Shown: positions 48,201-60,102, counted from the stretch's first letter. The stretch is DNA of 64,000 nucleotides from Hirsutella rhossiliensis (GCF_020360975.1 NW_025408682.1:1160501-1224500), one strand, 5' to 3'. Notes: a model not told the origin generated them from the sequence alone. A program made the numbers and translations.

Positions 48201-49760
48201 TTATTATCTAATAAAAGGACTTTATTTCCTCTTATTAAGGCATAGGTATTATTAAAATAAGATTAGGATAGTATATTTACCCTTAATTTAGGTATATAAA
48301 AGCAGTCTTAAAGGATATACCTTTTACTATTATACGGGAACTTAAATACTAAGTCCCCCTTTCCTTTTACTAATATAAAGGAAGCTTTGCCCTAGTAAAC
48401 TTTAGACTTAATTTCTTTATAGTTAATAAGGAAATTTTTATTTAATACTATATACTTAGTAGCTCCGGTATTATATATAAAATTAAAGATCCTTTTATTC
48501 TTATAACTAGGAAATCCTCCTTCTCTTACCTTTAAAACTAATTCCTTTATTCTAGGAATCGAGGCTTCTAAAGGTTCTAAAAGAGAGTCTTTATTAGCTT
48601 CTATTATAGGGGTATTTATAAAGGTTAAAATTACCTTTAAATACTTAGACGTTTATATAAGGGTCGGAGCCCTAGAAAGGTCTAAAAGGTCGATATCTAG
48701 GTCTATATTTTCTTACGAAGCTATATTTAAGACCTTATTACTATCGTCTAAATCGGACTCTAGCTTTATAATTCGAGCCTTCCTTTTTTTATTAGTAGTA
48801 GAAATACTATTAAAAGGGGATTTCTTCCTAGAAGAAGAAGATAAAGAAGATTTTCTCTTCTTAGAAATTTAAGTCCTATCGTCCTTTTTTCCTTTATTTA
48901 AAACCTAATAAGTAGGAGCCTTATTCGGGTATAATTTATAGTAATTTACTATAAAATGCCCTGGTTTTTTATATTCCTTATAATAAGGAGTATCCGTAGA
49001 ATTTTTACGGGATTTCTAAGGCTTCCTTTATATTAAGAAGGCTTTCTCCGAAGATATATCTATATCCTTTATTCTTCTAGCTTCGTCTAAAAGACTAGCT
49101 ATTAGGGATTCGAGGGTAAGCGCTATAGAATTATACCTAAGGCTCTACGTAATATTTATAATATCGCTTTTAAATTCCTTATTAAGGTAATTAAGAATCT
49201 ATACTATAAGAATAACTTCCGGAATTTCTATATTATAGGATTTTAAATCCTTATAAATTTCCTTTACTTTATAAAGGTATTTCTCTAAATTAGAGTCTAA
49301 GGGACTAAGATTAAAGAGCTGCTTAATAAGTAGATAATTCGACGAAAAGTTCGACGGATTATATAGCTTTTTAAGCTTATCCTACGCTTCTTTATAATTT
49401 TTTAAATGCCGAATTTATATTAAGGGACTATCTTCGACTTAAAGGAATATTATAGATAAAGCCTCCGTAGTCTATATATAATTTACTTACTCTAGAGTAG
49501 TAATAAGCTTTTCTTTTATAAGGATAGCTTCTATCCTTCTAGTCTAAAGAGTATAATTTAAATTTCCCTTAAGTCTAGAGAATTCATATTCTTTCTATCT
49601 ACCTATTTTATATAAATTCGGTATTATTTCGTTCGTAGGGATCGAGAAGTCTAAACGGGAGTTTAAGAGCGTAGGAAGGTAAAAGAAGTTATAGGGAATT
49701 TCGAAAGGAATTTTAATTAAATATTTCGACGAGGAATTTTAAAGGTATAAGTAGTTAATT
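45250..49760 (-). pseudogene. Copia-A copy 2 gag-pol, RIP-mutated
   Basis: Same order and motifs as copy 1 with more TA. The open RNase H remnant 45253-45537 reads MLFKNITKDLSIKIPNTIPP and ends ...KELRPRLLYNFRDSLSLI. Protease, integrase and reverse transcriptase frames are broken by TAA/TAG. A short deletion near 47300 relative to copy 1 removes part of the text before the integrase end. Confidence 0.82.
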
Positions 49761-49795
49761 TCCCGGCTTAAAAGGAGTAAGCTAGGCTTATAACC

Positions 49796-50363
49796 TCTTA
49801 AGGTATATAAGTAAAAGCGGAATTTTAAGAAATTAAGGAATTACGTAAGACTATATAATAAAAGGGAAGAAGGAGTATAAATTAGGATTTTTAATAGAAT
49901 TTATTAGTAATATATTAGTATATAGAAGAGGTATTAAAGTTAATAATTCTTAATCTATCTACTAGCGGACATACTATCTTATATAGATAATTATAGCTAA
50001 ACGGAAGAACCTTTTAGGACTAGATTTAGGCTACCGTATAGCCCTAAGACTAGGGAATTCCGTAATATCTTAAGTAAATCTAAAAGTATCTTAGTTCTAC
50101 TAATATTTATATTTAGAGGAGGTTAGTCGTACTAGTATTCTTAAGAGGTCTTAGCTAGTATTCTAAGCTAGCTCTATTCCTTCGATTCCTAATTATATAA
50201 TAACCGGAAACCCGTTTAATATATAATAATATAAAAAATAACGAGCGATTCTTACTCTATAGGATACGATTTTATCTATAATTAATATACTACTTATTAG
50301 CTTATATAATCGGGAGAGTATATTATAGCTGCTTTATTTATAGTAGGAACACCGTTCCTTATA
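49796..50363 (-). repeat. Copia-A copy 2 LTR, right
   Basis: 568 bp and heavily mutated: the same places read AATTACGTAAGACTATATAA and GACATACTATC. Confidence 0.9.
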
Positions 50364-50949
50364 TAAGTTAAGGTACTTTAGGAATTCCTTTTAATTATAG
50401 CCTCTTTCCGCCCTTATTCTATAGTATATAGCGACCGTTTATTATAGCCTAGCGTCTAAGTAGTTATAGATAAGGTAGAAGATTTCCCTTAAGCTTAAAA
50501 AGAATTCTTTATCGATCTCGTACTTCTCTTATATATATCGTGCTTATAGGGTATAGTACTATCGTTATCCGTTAAATTTTCTTAGGCTTAGGAGAGGCTT
50601 CCTATAGCTATTCTTCCTTACTACCTCCCCCTTAATTATAGGCGTCGCTGCCCCCCTCGTCGCTCTTAAGGGCGGTATTAAACTACTTACCCCGCCCTTA
50701 GCCCCCTCCTATATACCCGTCTATATTAGTTTATCTATCCTTTAGTATATCCTTTTAATCTAGCCGATTAGTTCCTATATTTATAGTTAGCTTTATATTA
50801 CTTAATACCTTATCTTTACCTCTCTTACTTATAGCGAGAGTATTACTTACTCTATTATTAGCTAGGCGTCTAGCCCTCTTATTATTACTCCCTACTATCC
50901 TTAAGCTTATTCTCCCTTTTCTAGGTTATTAAGATCTCTATATTATATC

Positions 50950-51488
50950 TCTTAAGGTATATAAGCAAAAGCGGAATTTTAGGAAATCAAGGAGAAGGAG
51001 TATAAGGTAGGATTTTCAACGGAATTTATTAGTAGTGTATTAGTATATAGAAGAGGTATTAAAGTTCATAATCCTCTATCTATCTACTAGCGGACATACT
51101 ATCTTATATAGACAATTGTAGCTAAACGGAAGAACCTTTCGGGACTAGATTTAGGCTGCCGTATAGCCCTAAGACTAGGGAATTCCGTGATATCTCGAGT
51201 AAGTCTAGAAGTGTCTTGGTTCCACTAATATTCGTGTTTAGAGGAGGTTAGTTATGCCGGTGTTCTTAAGAGGTCTTAGCTAGCATTCTAAGCTAGCTCT
51301 GTTCCTTCGATTCCCGATTATACGATAACCGGCAACCCGTTTAATGCATAATAACATGCAAAACAACGAGCGATTCTTGCTCTATAGGATGAGATTTTGT
51401 CTATAATTAATATACTACGTATTAGCTTATATAATCGGGAGAGTATATTATAGCTGCTTTATTTATAGTAGGAACACCGTTCCTTATA
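50950..51488 (-). repeat. Copia-A copy 3 LTR, left (short)
   Basis: Starts TCTTAAGG on + and lacks the CACGTAAGACTACGTG segment present in the other LTRs; the rest is colinear. Confidence 0.88.
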
Positions 51489-51849
51489 GCCTCCCTTAAA
51501 GAGTAGATTTATATACTCTTTACTGATTTATTTATAGTACTATATATATAGGGTAAAAACCTAATATAGGAAAACTATTCTTATACCTTAATAGGATATA
51601 TAAAAACCTATTCTTTCTTAGGAAAAAAAGTCCTTAGGTATATACTAATAGAAAAACCTATAGTAGGAAAAATCTATAGTTATAATAATTATTTATAGGA
51701 TAACCTTATATAAGGTAAAACCTATTATTACTAGGAAAATCTTAATAGATAAAAACCTAGTAAATATTTCTCTAGGAAACCTAAAAGGAAAAACCTAGTA
51801 GGGAAAGATATAGAAAGTATAAGAAATATCTAAAACCCCTTTTAATTGC

Positions 51850-54800
51850 TTAGGAACTTATATTAAGGATAGACCGTCTCTAAATTTATAGAGTAATCTA
51901 GGTCTTAATTCCTTCGTAAAAATATTAGCTATATTATCTTCTAATTTAATATAAAAAACTCTAATTTCCCCTTCTCTTATACTAGTTCTAGTATAGTAAT
52001 AGGCTAATCTTATATACTTAGACCTTTTATAAAATTCCGGATTTTCTACTAATTTAATAGCAGCAGTGTTATCCGTTAAAATAGGAGGTATAGTATTAGG
52101 AATCTTAATAGATAGATCCTTAGTAATATTTTTAAAAAGCATATTTAAATAAACAGCTTCTTTATTTGCCTCCCTAAGGCTAATATACTTTACTTCGTAG
52201 GTAGAAAGGGCAACGGCTTTCTACTTAGAGCAAGCCTAGCTTATTATTATATATATAAAAATAGTAACCGGAAAAGGATTTTCCGTCCGTTAAATCCGAC
52301 GCCTAGCTAGAGTCGGTAAAACCTTTATATATAGATAGGTAAAAGGGATATTGCAATTATATTTAATCTTTAGGCTAGGGAATTTATTTAAATATTTCTA
52401 AATTATATTTAAAGCCTTAAAATACGTCTGGTCGGGCTTAGCCGCGAATCTAGCGCAGGAAATTATAGAATATAAGATATCTAGCCTAGTAAATAAGGCT
52501 AAGTATAATAGAGATCCTATTTCTTTCTAAAATTGCAATATATCTTCCTTAGAAGGTAATTCCTTTACTTTTATAAGCTTAAAGCCTACTATAGCGGGTA
52601 AATTCGAAGTTCCTAAACCTTCTTTATTAAATTCCTTTAATTTATTTAAGGTATAATTTTCTTAGGATATATATAGCTCTTTATTTTCTCGGTTTATTAT
52701 AATATTTAGACCTAAGAAGTCTTTATATCTCCTAAGATAGTAAAATCTAGGAATTTAAATAATTCTTTAAATAATCTTTCTTCTATTATAGATTTAGAGG
52801 CCCTACTATAAGAAAGTCGTCGACGTAAATTGCTAAGGCTATACTATAGTCCTTATTTATAAATACTCCTTTATCTATTAAAAGAGGAAGAAATCCGAGA
52901 TTATTTAGTATAATTTTTAAATAATTATACTAAAGCTTAGGACTTTGTTTTAGGCTATATAATGCTTTCTTTAGCTTTGCTTTAATTTGACCGGTTTTAT
53001 ATAGGTCTAGGAATTTAGTTAATTTAATTCCTTTAGCTCTATAAGCTAATCTATATTTTAAATAATATTCTTTAAGAGTGTATTCTTCGTAGCCTATAGG
53101 AAGATCGATATATACTTCGCTATCTATATCGGTATATACGAAGGCATTTATTATATCTATTTGCAAAGCTTCGAATTTATAGATAATAGCTAAAATAAGT
53201 AGAATTCTAATAGATTCGGGTCTAGCCGTAGTCGAGAAGGTATCTAGGAAATCTAAGCTATAGATCTACTTAAATCCCTATATTACGAAACGGGCTTTAT
53301 ATTTTATTATATTATTTTAACTATCCTTCTTAATAGTATAGACCTAGTGCCTCCTATAGCCTCCCTATCCCTAGGAGGTAGGAAAATTCCTAAGTTTTAT
53401 ATTTAATTAGCTAGATAATTTCCTTAATTATAGTATCTTTCTAAAATGCTATTTTAGGGCTATTTATTGCCTGTTTATAAGTCTTTAGAATTTTTAGATC
53501 CTAATTTTCTATACTAGCTAGAATTAACTCTATAAAATCGCAGTTTAGAAATAAATTAATATTAGGGTATTCGATATAGTTAGAATCGAACCCTTCCGGC
53601 TTCTTAGGTAATTCTACTACTATTTTACTAGTAGTAGGAATAGGATCGTTATTTAGAGACTCTTCTTCATAGAGGACTTTTATCTCTAGGTTCTCTAGTA
53701 GCTTCCTCTATAAGGATATAGCTTTCTAGCTTATCTTTATTCGGAATAAATTAAAATCAAAGGTATTATTACTACTAGAGATTTCTAGATTTTTTATAAA
53801 TTTATTTTCTAGTATAGTAATATCTCTAAAGATAGTAATCTTTCTCTTAGAAAAATCCTAGATTTTATATGCATTTTCTAAATAGCCTACTATTATTCCC
53901 TTAAAAGCTCTATTATCTAGCTTATCTTTAAGGTCTTTATTCTTATAATATATGTAAGGAACGGTGTTCCTACTATAAATAAAGCAGCTATAATATACTC
54001 TCCCGATTATATAAGCCAATAAGTAGTATATTAATTATAGACAAAATCTCATCTTATAGAGCAAGAATCGCTCGTCATTTTGCATGTCATTATGCATTAA
54101 ACGGGTTGCCGGTTATCGTACAATCGGGAATCGAAGGAACAGAGCTAGCTTAGAATACTAGCTAAGACCTCTCAAGAACACCGGCACGACCAACCTCCTT
54201 TAAACACGAATATCAGTGGAACCAAGACACTTCCAGATTCACTCAAGGTATCACGGAATTCCTCAGTCTCAGGGCTATACGGCAGCCTAAATCTGGTCCC
54301 GAAAGGTTCTTCCGTTCAGCTACAATTGTCTATATAAGACAGCATGTCCGCTGGTAGATAGATGGAGAATCATCAACTTTAACACCTCTTCCACACACCA
54401 ATACACTACCAATAAATTCCGTTGAAAATCCTACCTTATACTCCTTCTTCCCCTCTATCACGTAGTCTTACGTGATTCCTTGATTTCCCAAAATTCCGCT
54501 TTTGCTCATATACCTTTAGAATATATAAGGCTTCCGAAGGTCTTAATTTTATTTAAGGTCTCGAAGGGTAGTATTATATTATCCCTCTTTTCTATAGGAC
54601 TTTTAAATCCTATCGTAGAATGCGGTGATCTATTATATAAATAGGTAGCTGTTAAAACAGCTTCTCCCTATAGATATTTAGGAAGCCTAGCAGTAAATAA
54701 AAGAGCTCGTACTTTTTCTAATATAGTACGATTTATTCTTTCTATTCTACTATTAGATTCTAGCGTCCTAGGAGGACTAGAATTAAAGGTAATTCCTTTT

Positions 54801-56780
54801 TTTTCGTAATAGAGCTTTATTTTATATATAAATTCTTTAGTATTATTAGAAAATGCTTCTCTAATCCTAGTATTTTTAGGGTTATTTTCTACCCTATTTT
54901 TAAATTCTAGGAACCTATTTAGAGCTTCTCCCTCTTTTTTCTAAGAAGGTATATTTCTAGATATCGGGTTCCTACGTCTAGGAAAGAAATATAATAGTAA
55001 TATTTATTATAAGTAGGCACTTTAATTAGCCCCTAAATATCTAATACTATTTTTTCTAAATAAGAATAAGACTTATACGAAGGTTGTTTATTAACCTTAT
55101 TCGTTGCTTTAGCTCTAATATATATTTCGTATTACCTTATTTTATTTTCCTCTTCTAGAGGTATTTTTATATCCTTATTATATCTTTTTAATATTTCTAA
55201 AATAGCCCTACTATTTATATGCCCTAAGCGTAAGTACTAAGTATAAAAATCTATATCCTTTGCTTTTAAAGACGTAATAAGGATTAATTAGCTTTCTAAT
55301 AAAGGTTCTATAAGAATATAATATAATTTATTTCTAAGAAATCCTTTAGTAAGGACCTTAGCCTTATTATCTAATAAAAGGACTTTATTTCCTCCTATTA
55401 AGGCATAGGTATTATTAAAATAAGATTAGGATAGTATATTTACCCTAATTCGGGTATATAAAAGCAGTCTCGAAGGATATACCTTTTCTACTATACGGAA
55501 CTTAAATACTAAGTCCCCTTTCCTTTTACTAATATAAAGGAAGCTTTTCCTAGCAAACTTTAGACTTAATTTCTTTATAGTTAATAAGGAAAAGGTCTTA
55601 AAGAGAGTCCTTATTAGCCTTTACTATAGGGGTATTTATAGAGGTTAAAATTACCTCTAAATCCTTAGACGTTTATATAGGGGTCGGAGCCTTAGAAAGG
55701 TCTATAAGGTCGATATCTAGGTCTATATTTTCTTGCGAAGCTATATTTAAGACCTTATTACTATCTTCCGAATTAGACTCTAGCTTAGTAATTCGAGCCT
55801 TCCTTCTTTTATTAGTAGTAGAAATGCTACTAGAAGGGGATTTCTTCTTAGAGGAAGAAGAAAAAGAAGATTTTCTCTTCTTAGAAATTTAAGTCCTATC
55901 GTCCCTTTTTCCTTTATTTAATACCTAATAAGCGGGAGCCTTATTTAGGTATAATTTATAGTAATTTACTATAAAATGCCCTGGTTTTTTACATTCCTTA
56001 TAATAAGGAGTATCCGTAGAATTTCCTTAGGGTTTCTAAGGCTTCCTTCGTATTAAGAAGGCTTTCTCCGAAGATTTATCTATATCCTCTATTCTTCTAG
56101 CTTCGTCTAAAAGACTAGCTATTAGGGATTCGAGGGTAAACGCCGTAGAATCATACCTAAGGCTCTACGTAATATTTATAATATAGCTTCTAAATTCCTT
56201 ATTAAGGCAATTAAGAATCTATGCTATAAGGATAACTTCTAGAATTTCTATATTATAGGATTTTAAATCCTCGTAGATTTCTTTTACCTTATAAAGGTAT
56301 TTCTTTAAATTAAAGCCTAAGGGACTAAGATTAAAGAGCTGCTTTATAAGTAACTAATTCGACGAGAAATTCGACGGATTATATAGCTTTATAAGCTTAT
56401 CCTAAGCAGCTTTAGTATTTATTAAATGCTTAATTTGCATTAAAGGGCTATCTTCGACTTAAAGAAAAATCTAGGATAAAGCTTCTATAGTCTTTATATG
56501 ATTTTCTTACTCTAAGGTAGCGATAAGCTTTTCCTTAATAAGGATAGCTCTTATCCTCGTAGTCTAAAGAGTATAATTTAAATTTCCCTTAAGTCTAGAG
56601 AATTTATATTCTTTCTATCTACCTATTTTATATAAATTCGGTATTATTTCGTTTATAGGGATTAAGAAGTCTAGGCGGGAGTTTAAGAGCGTAGGAAGGT
56701 AAAAGAAGTTAGGGGGAATTTCGAAAGGAATTTTAATTGAATATTTCGACGAGGAATTTTAAAGGTATAAGTAGTTAATT
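51850..56780 (-). pseudogene. Copia-A copy 3 gag-pol, RIP-mutated, protease region deleted
   Basis: An RNase H fragment is open at 51858-52142. Reverse transcriptase is open at 52930-53166 (IDIINAFVYTDIDSEVYIDL), with YVDD at 52816-52827. Integrase lies at about 54.7-55.06 kb. The stretch is split by the solo LTR at 53953-54520. Around 55590 the text jumps across the IYNTGATRHIVSN protease segment seen in copy 1. Zinc knuckle relic about 55.97 kb. This copy keeps slightly more CA/TG than copies 1 and 2. Confidence 0.82.
53953..54520 (+). mobile_element. Solo Copia-A LTR, nearly free of RIP
   Basis: Exactly 568 bp, starting TGTAAGGAACGGTGTTCC and ending ATATACCTTTAGA on +, bracketed by the 5-bp duplication ATATA (53948-53952 and 54521-54525). 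It lies opposite to the coding orientation of copy 3. CA and TG are common (e.g. TCAGTGGAACCAAGACAC, CATCAACTTTAACACC), unlike everything around it. It is probably the remnant of a late insertion reduced by LTR-LTR recombination. Confidence 0.93.
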
Positions 56781-56815
56781 TCCCGGCTTAAAAGGAGTAA
56801 GCCGGGCTTATAACC

Positions 56816-57383
56816 TCTTAAGGTATATAAGCAAAAGCGGAATTTTAGGAAATCAAGGAATTACGTAAGACTACGTGATAGAGGGGAAGAAGGAGTATAA
56901 GGTAGGTTTTTCAACGGAATTTATTAGTAGTGTATTAGTGTGTAGAAGAGGTGTTAAAGTTTATAATCCTCTATCTATCTACTAGCGGACATACTATCTT
57001 ATATAGACAATTATAGCTAAACGGACGAACCTTTCGGGACTAGATTTAGGCTGCCGTATAGCCCTAAGACTAGGGAATTCCGTGATATCTCGAGTAAGTC
57101 TAGAAGTGTCTTAGTTCTACTAATATTCGTGTTTAGAGGAGGTTGGTCGTGCCGGTGTTCTTAAGAGGTCTTAGCTAGTATTCTAAGCTAGCTCTGTTCC
57201 TTCGATTCCCGATTATACGATAACCGGCAACCCGTTTAATGCATAATAATATGCAAAATAACGACCGATTCTTGCTCTATAGGATGAGATTTTATCTATA
57301 ATTAATATACTACGTATTAGCTTATATAATCGGGAGAGTATATTATAGCTGCTTTATTTATAGTAGGAACACCGTTCCTTATA
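56816..57383 (-). repeat. Copia-A copy 3 LTR, right
   Basis: 568 bp, ending GTTCCTTATA on + directly before the ATATC duplication. Confidence 0.9.
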
Positions 57384-57594
57384 ATATCCTTTAAGTCTAA
57401 TCTCTCTCTAGGCTTTATAGCCTTATCTAAAAGGAGCTTTAAATATATTAAGGGCCGGCGTATACTTAGTATAATAGTATAGGGCCGAATAATTATTTAT
57501 TTAAAGCTAAGGAGAAAGGAGGAAAACTCTATCTTAGTCGCGATAGTTATCTATCTTCCTTAGTCCCTAGCTCGACCTATATTTAAGTGCTATC

Positions 57595-58220
57595 TATAAG
57601 GGCTTTTACCTTATATAGGCCTAGACTAGGGTCTAGGCTAAGTTTATATATAAGCGGCCTCCGCGCCTATATAAGCTAGGCCTATACTTCTCTTCCTTTT
57701 CCCCCTTATAGATTATTAACCTTCTTTTAATAGACCGCACCTAAGCCTACGCCTCTACCTACTCCGTAATAGTATAATCTACCCTTTATTTTACCCTCTC
57801 TATATCCCTATATACGGAATAGCTATTTTTAGCTGCCTTTAAAGCCGACGTTTAATTACCTAGTTTAGTTAAACCGCCCGCGCTAGTATATTATAAGGGA
57901 ACATATATTACGGTACGATTAGTTAGGTAGTAAAGATAGCTAGAGGTACTACGCTATATATATTATATTCTCCTCGTCGTAAGACTAAAGCTTACGAGAA
58001 GAGGGATTTCTCCTCTTTAGTCGGAGTAGCGAGTAGTCTATAATATACGAGCGGGGTAGGCACGATTCCCTGCCGATACCCTACTAATATATTAGTACTA
58101 CGTACCTAAGTATTCTATTAGCCTATACCTCCTAGTAGTGCTCTTATAATTATCTCCCCTCCTATATAGACGTCTCGGCTATATCTTTAATATATATTGC
58201 TTTTACTACGCTATATATAT
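57595..58220. repeat. Repeat R1, copy b
   Basis: Second copy of the sequence at 21840-22400. Its first 240 bp are in inverted orientation relative to copy a, and its last 325 bp are in the same orientation. It is less RIP-mutated than copy a (e.g. CTCCTCGTCGTAAG against CTTTTTATTATAAG). The second part may be an LTR of the Gypsy-C family, on its 3' side, but this is not proven. Confidence 0.65.
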
Positions 58221-58529
58221 TCGGTTAAGAAGAGAGGTAGTTTCGGTTATATATCGCGCGTATACGCCTATATAAGTATACGTTAGTCTACGCTCTATAA
58301 CGTTAATAGTTATTATGCTAGCGGTTGCCGCCGAGTAACTATTACGGTATCGCCTATATATCGGCCGCGTAACTATAATATAAAGAGCGTGCGTATATAT
58401 CTCCTACTTCTTTTATTTTCTTTTCTTTTTTAACTCTTCCGCTTACGATTACTATAGAGTTTTACGCCTTTTTTTATTAATCCCTTATACCCTTTTTTAT
58501 TACTTTTTATCGACGATTTATTAACGATA
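58221..58529 (+). promoter_or_regulatory. Promoter-like leader of the three-exon fossil gene
   Basis: A TATAAAGAG lies at about 58379. It is followed by a long pyrimidine-rich tract (about 58400-58450, CTCCTACTTCTTTTATTTTC...) before the inferred start. This is the usual layout of fungal pol II promoters. Much of the CpG survives (CGCGCGTATACG near 58255). Confidence 0.45.
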
Positions 58530-60102
58530 ATACTTTCTACGCTAAAGAAGATAAAGAACTATAACGCCGATTTCCTACGCTATATATAGGAGTAGGTAGC
58601 GGCGGGTTCGCCCTCGAAGCGTAAGCGATCGGCCTAGAAGTCTCGTAGCGACGCTAGTTCCCCCTTAGCGAAGAAAGCTAAGAAAGGCATAAGGGAATCC
58701 TAGTCCTAGGAGACTTCTAGTCTAAGACCTAATATTAGCGAGGGTCGTGCCCCTATTACCCCGCTAAGTACCCTAACTCCGACCACCGATAAGCTTACCT
58801 TTACGGGCCTAGAAACTTATAAGTCTATTACCCCCGTTAGCGATACTAATACTAGCGAGGAGATCGTGCCTAGGCGCTCCTAAGTAAGTTCTAATAACCC
58901 GGCTACTCTGTCTCGATAGGGCGGCTCTAGCTAATAAGAGATCATCGCCTAGGCCGCTCCTTAGAATAAGTAGGCCGATATTAACGACGAGGCCTAGCCG
59001 AACGAGGGCTAAGACTATCCTAATACCTAGCCGAACGAGGGCTAAAATAACGATAACGGTAATAACGGAGACGGCTACGATCCGACTCCTCCTACCGACG
59101 AACCCGAGAACGGCGGCGCTAGAGATAAGGGCACCTAGGCGGCGGTATAAGGCGGTCGCGCTCCTACGAAGAAGCGCACCCGATCTAAGGCTAAAGCCCG
59201 CCCGGTTAGGGCCTATAGGGTTATCCCTTATAAGCTCTAGTATATATATTATTTTAGGACGGTCGTTAAGGAGTATAGTACGACCGAGCCTAAGCTTATC
59301 GAGGTGCTCTTAATTAGCTATATTTTCTCGGGGGTTTCCTTAACGCGCTACGAGTAGTGCTATAAACGTGCCGCGACCTATAACTAGGTAAGTTTCCCCT
59401 TAACTTTAAATATCACGATTAATAAGCTAATCTTTCTTAAGGCCGCTACTCTTATATCTAATAACCGGGCCGATATAGTCGCTATCGTTAAGTACCTACG
59501 CGAGCTTAATAAGCTAAAGACCGGCAACGAGGATGCTAAGGACGATAGCTCGGACGCGGGCGTGCTCGTTTTCGAGGAGGCTAATTAGCGCTATCTCGCT
59601 ATTACGGCATAGTATTTAGCCGAGGCTTTTAACGCCGCCGAGACGGCCTATCGTAAGTCCTTTAGGACTATAGGCATATAAAAGTCTACTATCGTAAGTT
59701 TTATCCGACCTTTTTATTAGCGACCGCCTAACGATATACTAGGTCGAGCGTGCTAACTACCGTACGCTAATTAATAAGCGCCGCGAGCTTATTATTCGCC
59801 TTAACCCCGCGCCCCTATTTAATATCGCCTATATAAGCTTAGAGTACCGGGCCTAGGAATCCCGGTTAAAACTCCGCCTTATCGATAGCGATATAGGCTA
59901 TACTTCTTAGTAGTACGCCTTACTATTTACTAAGGCTAAGGTAAGTACCGTGCTAATAGAGATAGGTCTTAACGCGGAGGATAAGGAAGGAGCGGAGGAT
60001 AGGGTAGTTCCGGTATTTCCGGAGGTATTCGGTATAGCGGAGGGGGCGCCTTAGTTAATTCCCGCTACGCTAGTAAAGAAGAGGGGTAGTCGGAAGTAAT
60101 AG
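58530..60102 (+). pseudogene. Three-exon gene fossil of unknown function, RIP-mutated
   Basis: Exons 58530-59387, 59442-59693 and 59743-60099/60102 give about 488 codons. Introns are 54 bp (GTAAGT, branch GCTAAT, acceptor TTAAG) and 49 bp (GTAAGT, branch CTAAC, acceptor TACTAG), both phase 0. The start is ATA where ATG is expected. In-frame stops are TAA/TAG only, as from mutated Gln/Trp. Residues ~1-200 are Ser/Pro/Asp/Gly-rich, with basic Lys/Arg clusters (PSKRKRSA; PTKKRTRSKAKARPVRAYR). After that the text is helical and protein-like: FRTVVKEYSTTEPKLIEVLL, IVAIVKYLRELNKLKTGNED, EAFNAAETAYRKSFRTI. The end is VKKRGSRK. It converges with the Gypsy-C pol gene on minus. I recognise no family. 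It could be a host gene copied by the repeat, an antisense accessory gene of Gypsy-C, or a gene of another transposon. Confidence 0.65.

Larger units (their letters stand above)
44312..50363 (-). mobile_element. Copia-A copy 2
   Basis: A 6,052-bp element with 568-bp LTRs, colinear with copy 1 at an offset of about 15.07 kb. Coding on minus is heavily RIP-mutated. YVDD is at 46219-46230, an RNase H fragment stays open at 45253-45537, integrase is at about 47.5-47.85 kb and the zinc knuckle at about 48.95 kb. The flanking bases CTATA (left) and TAAGT (right) do not form a target duplication, unlike copy 3. Its two LTRs differ strongly in RIP damage. Confidence 0.88.
50950..57383 (-). mobile_element. 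Copia-A copy 3, with a nested solo LTR
   Basis: LTRs at 50950-51488 and 56816-57383 are bracketed by a perfect 5-bp duplication ATATC (50945-50949 and 57384-57388). The left LTR is 539 bp because about 29 bp are deleted near 50990. The interior holds a 568-bp solo LTR of the same family at 53953-54520 in the opposite orientation. About 150 bp around 55590 are missing relative to copy 1, removing the protease active-site region. Confidence 0.9.
42650..57590 (-). mobile_element. Gypsy-B relic, broken by Copia-A copies 2 and 3
   Basis: Three host pieces remain on minus. At 42650-44311 are reverse transcriptase (ALNVIIKRDKYTLPLI, NLNIIVAFYKI, about 42.8-43.1 kb) and protease (LNALIDTGYNYYTIV, about 43.8 kb). 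At 50364-50949 is gag (KYEIDKEFFLSLREIFYLIY, then YRIRAERGYN). At 57384-57590 is the gag N-terminal side (LLDKAIKPRERLDLKDI). The reverse transcriptase stops being readable at about 42.65 kb, so the 3' part is missing. It differs clearly from Gypsy-A in sequence. No LTR was identified. Confidence 0.7.
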
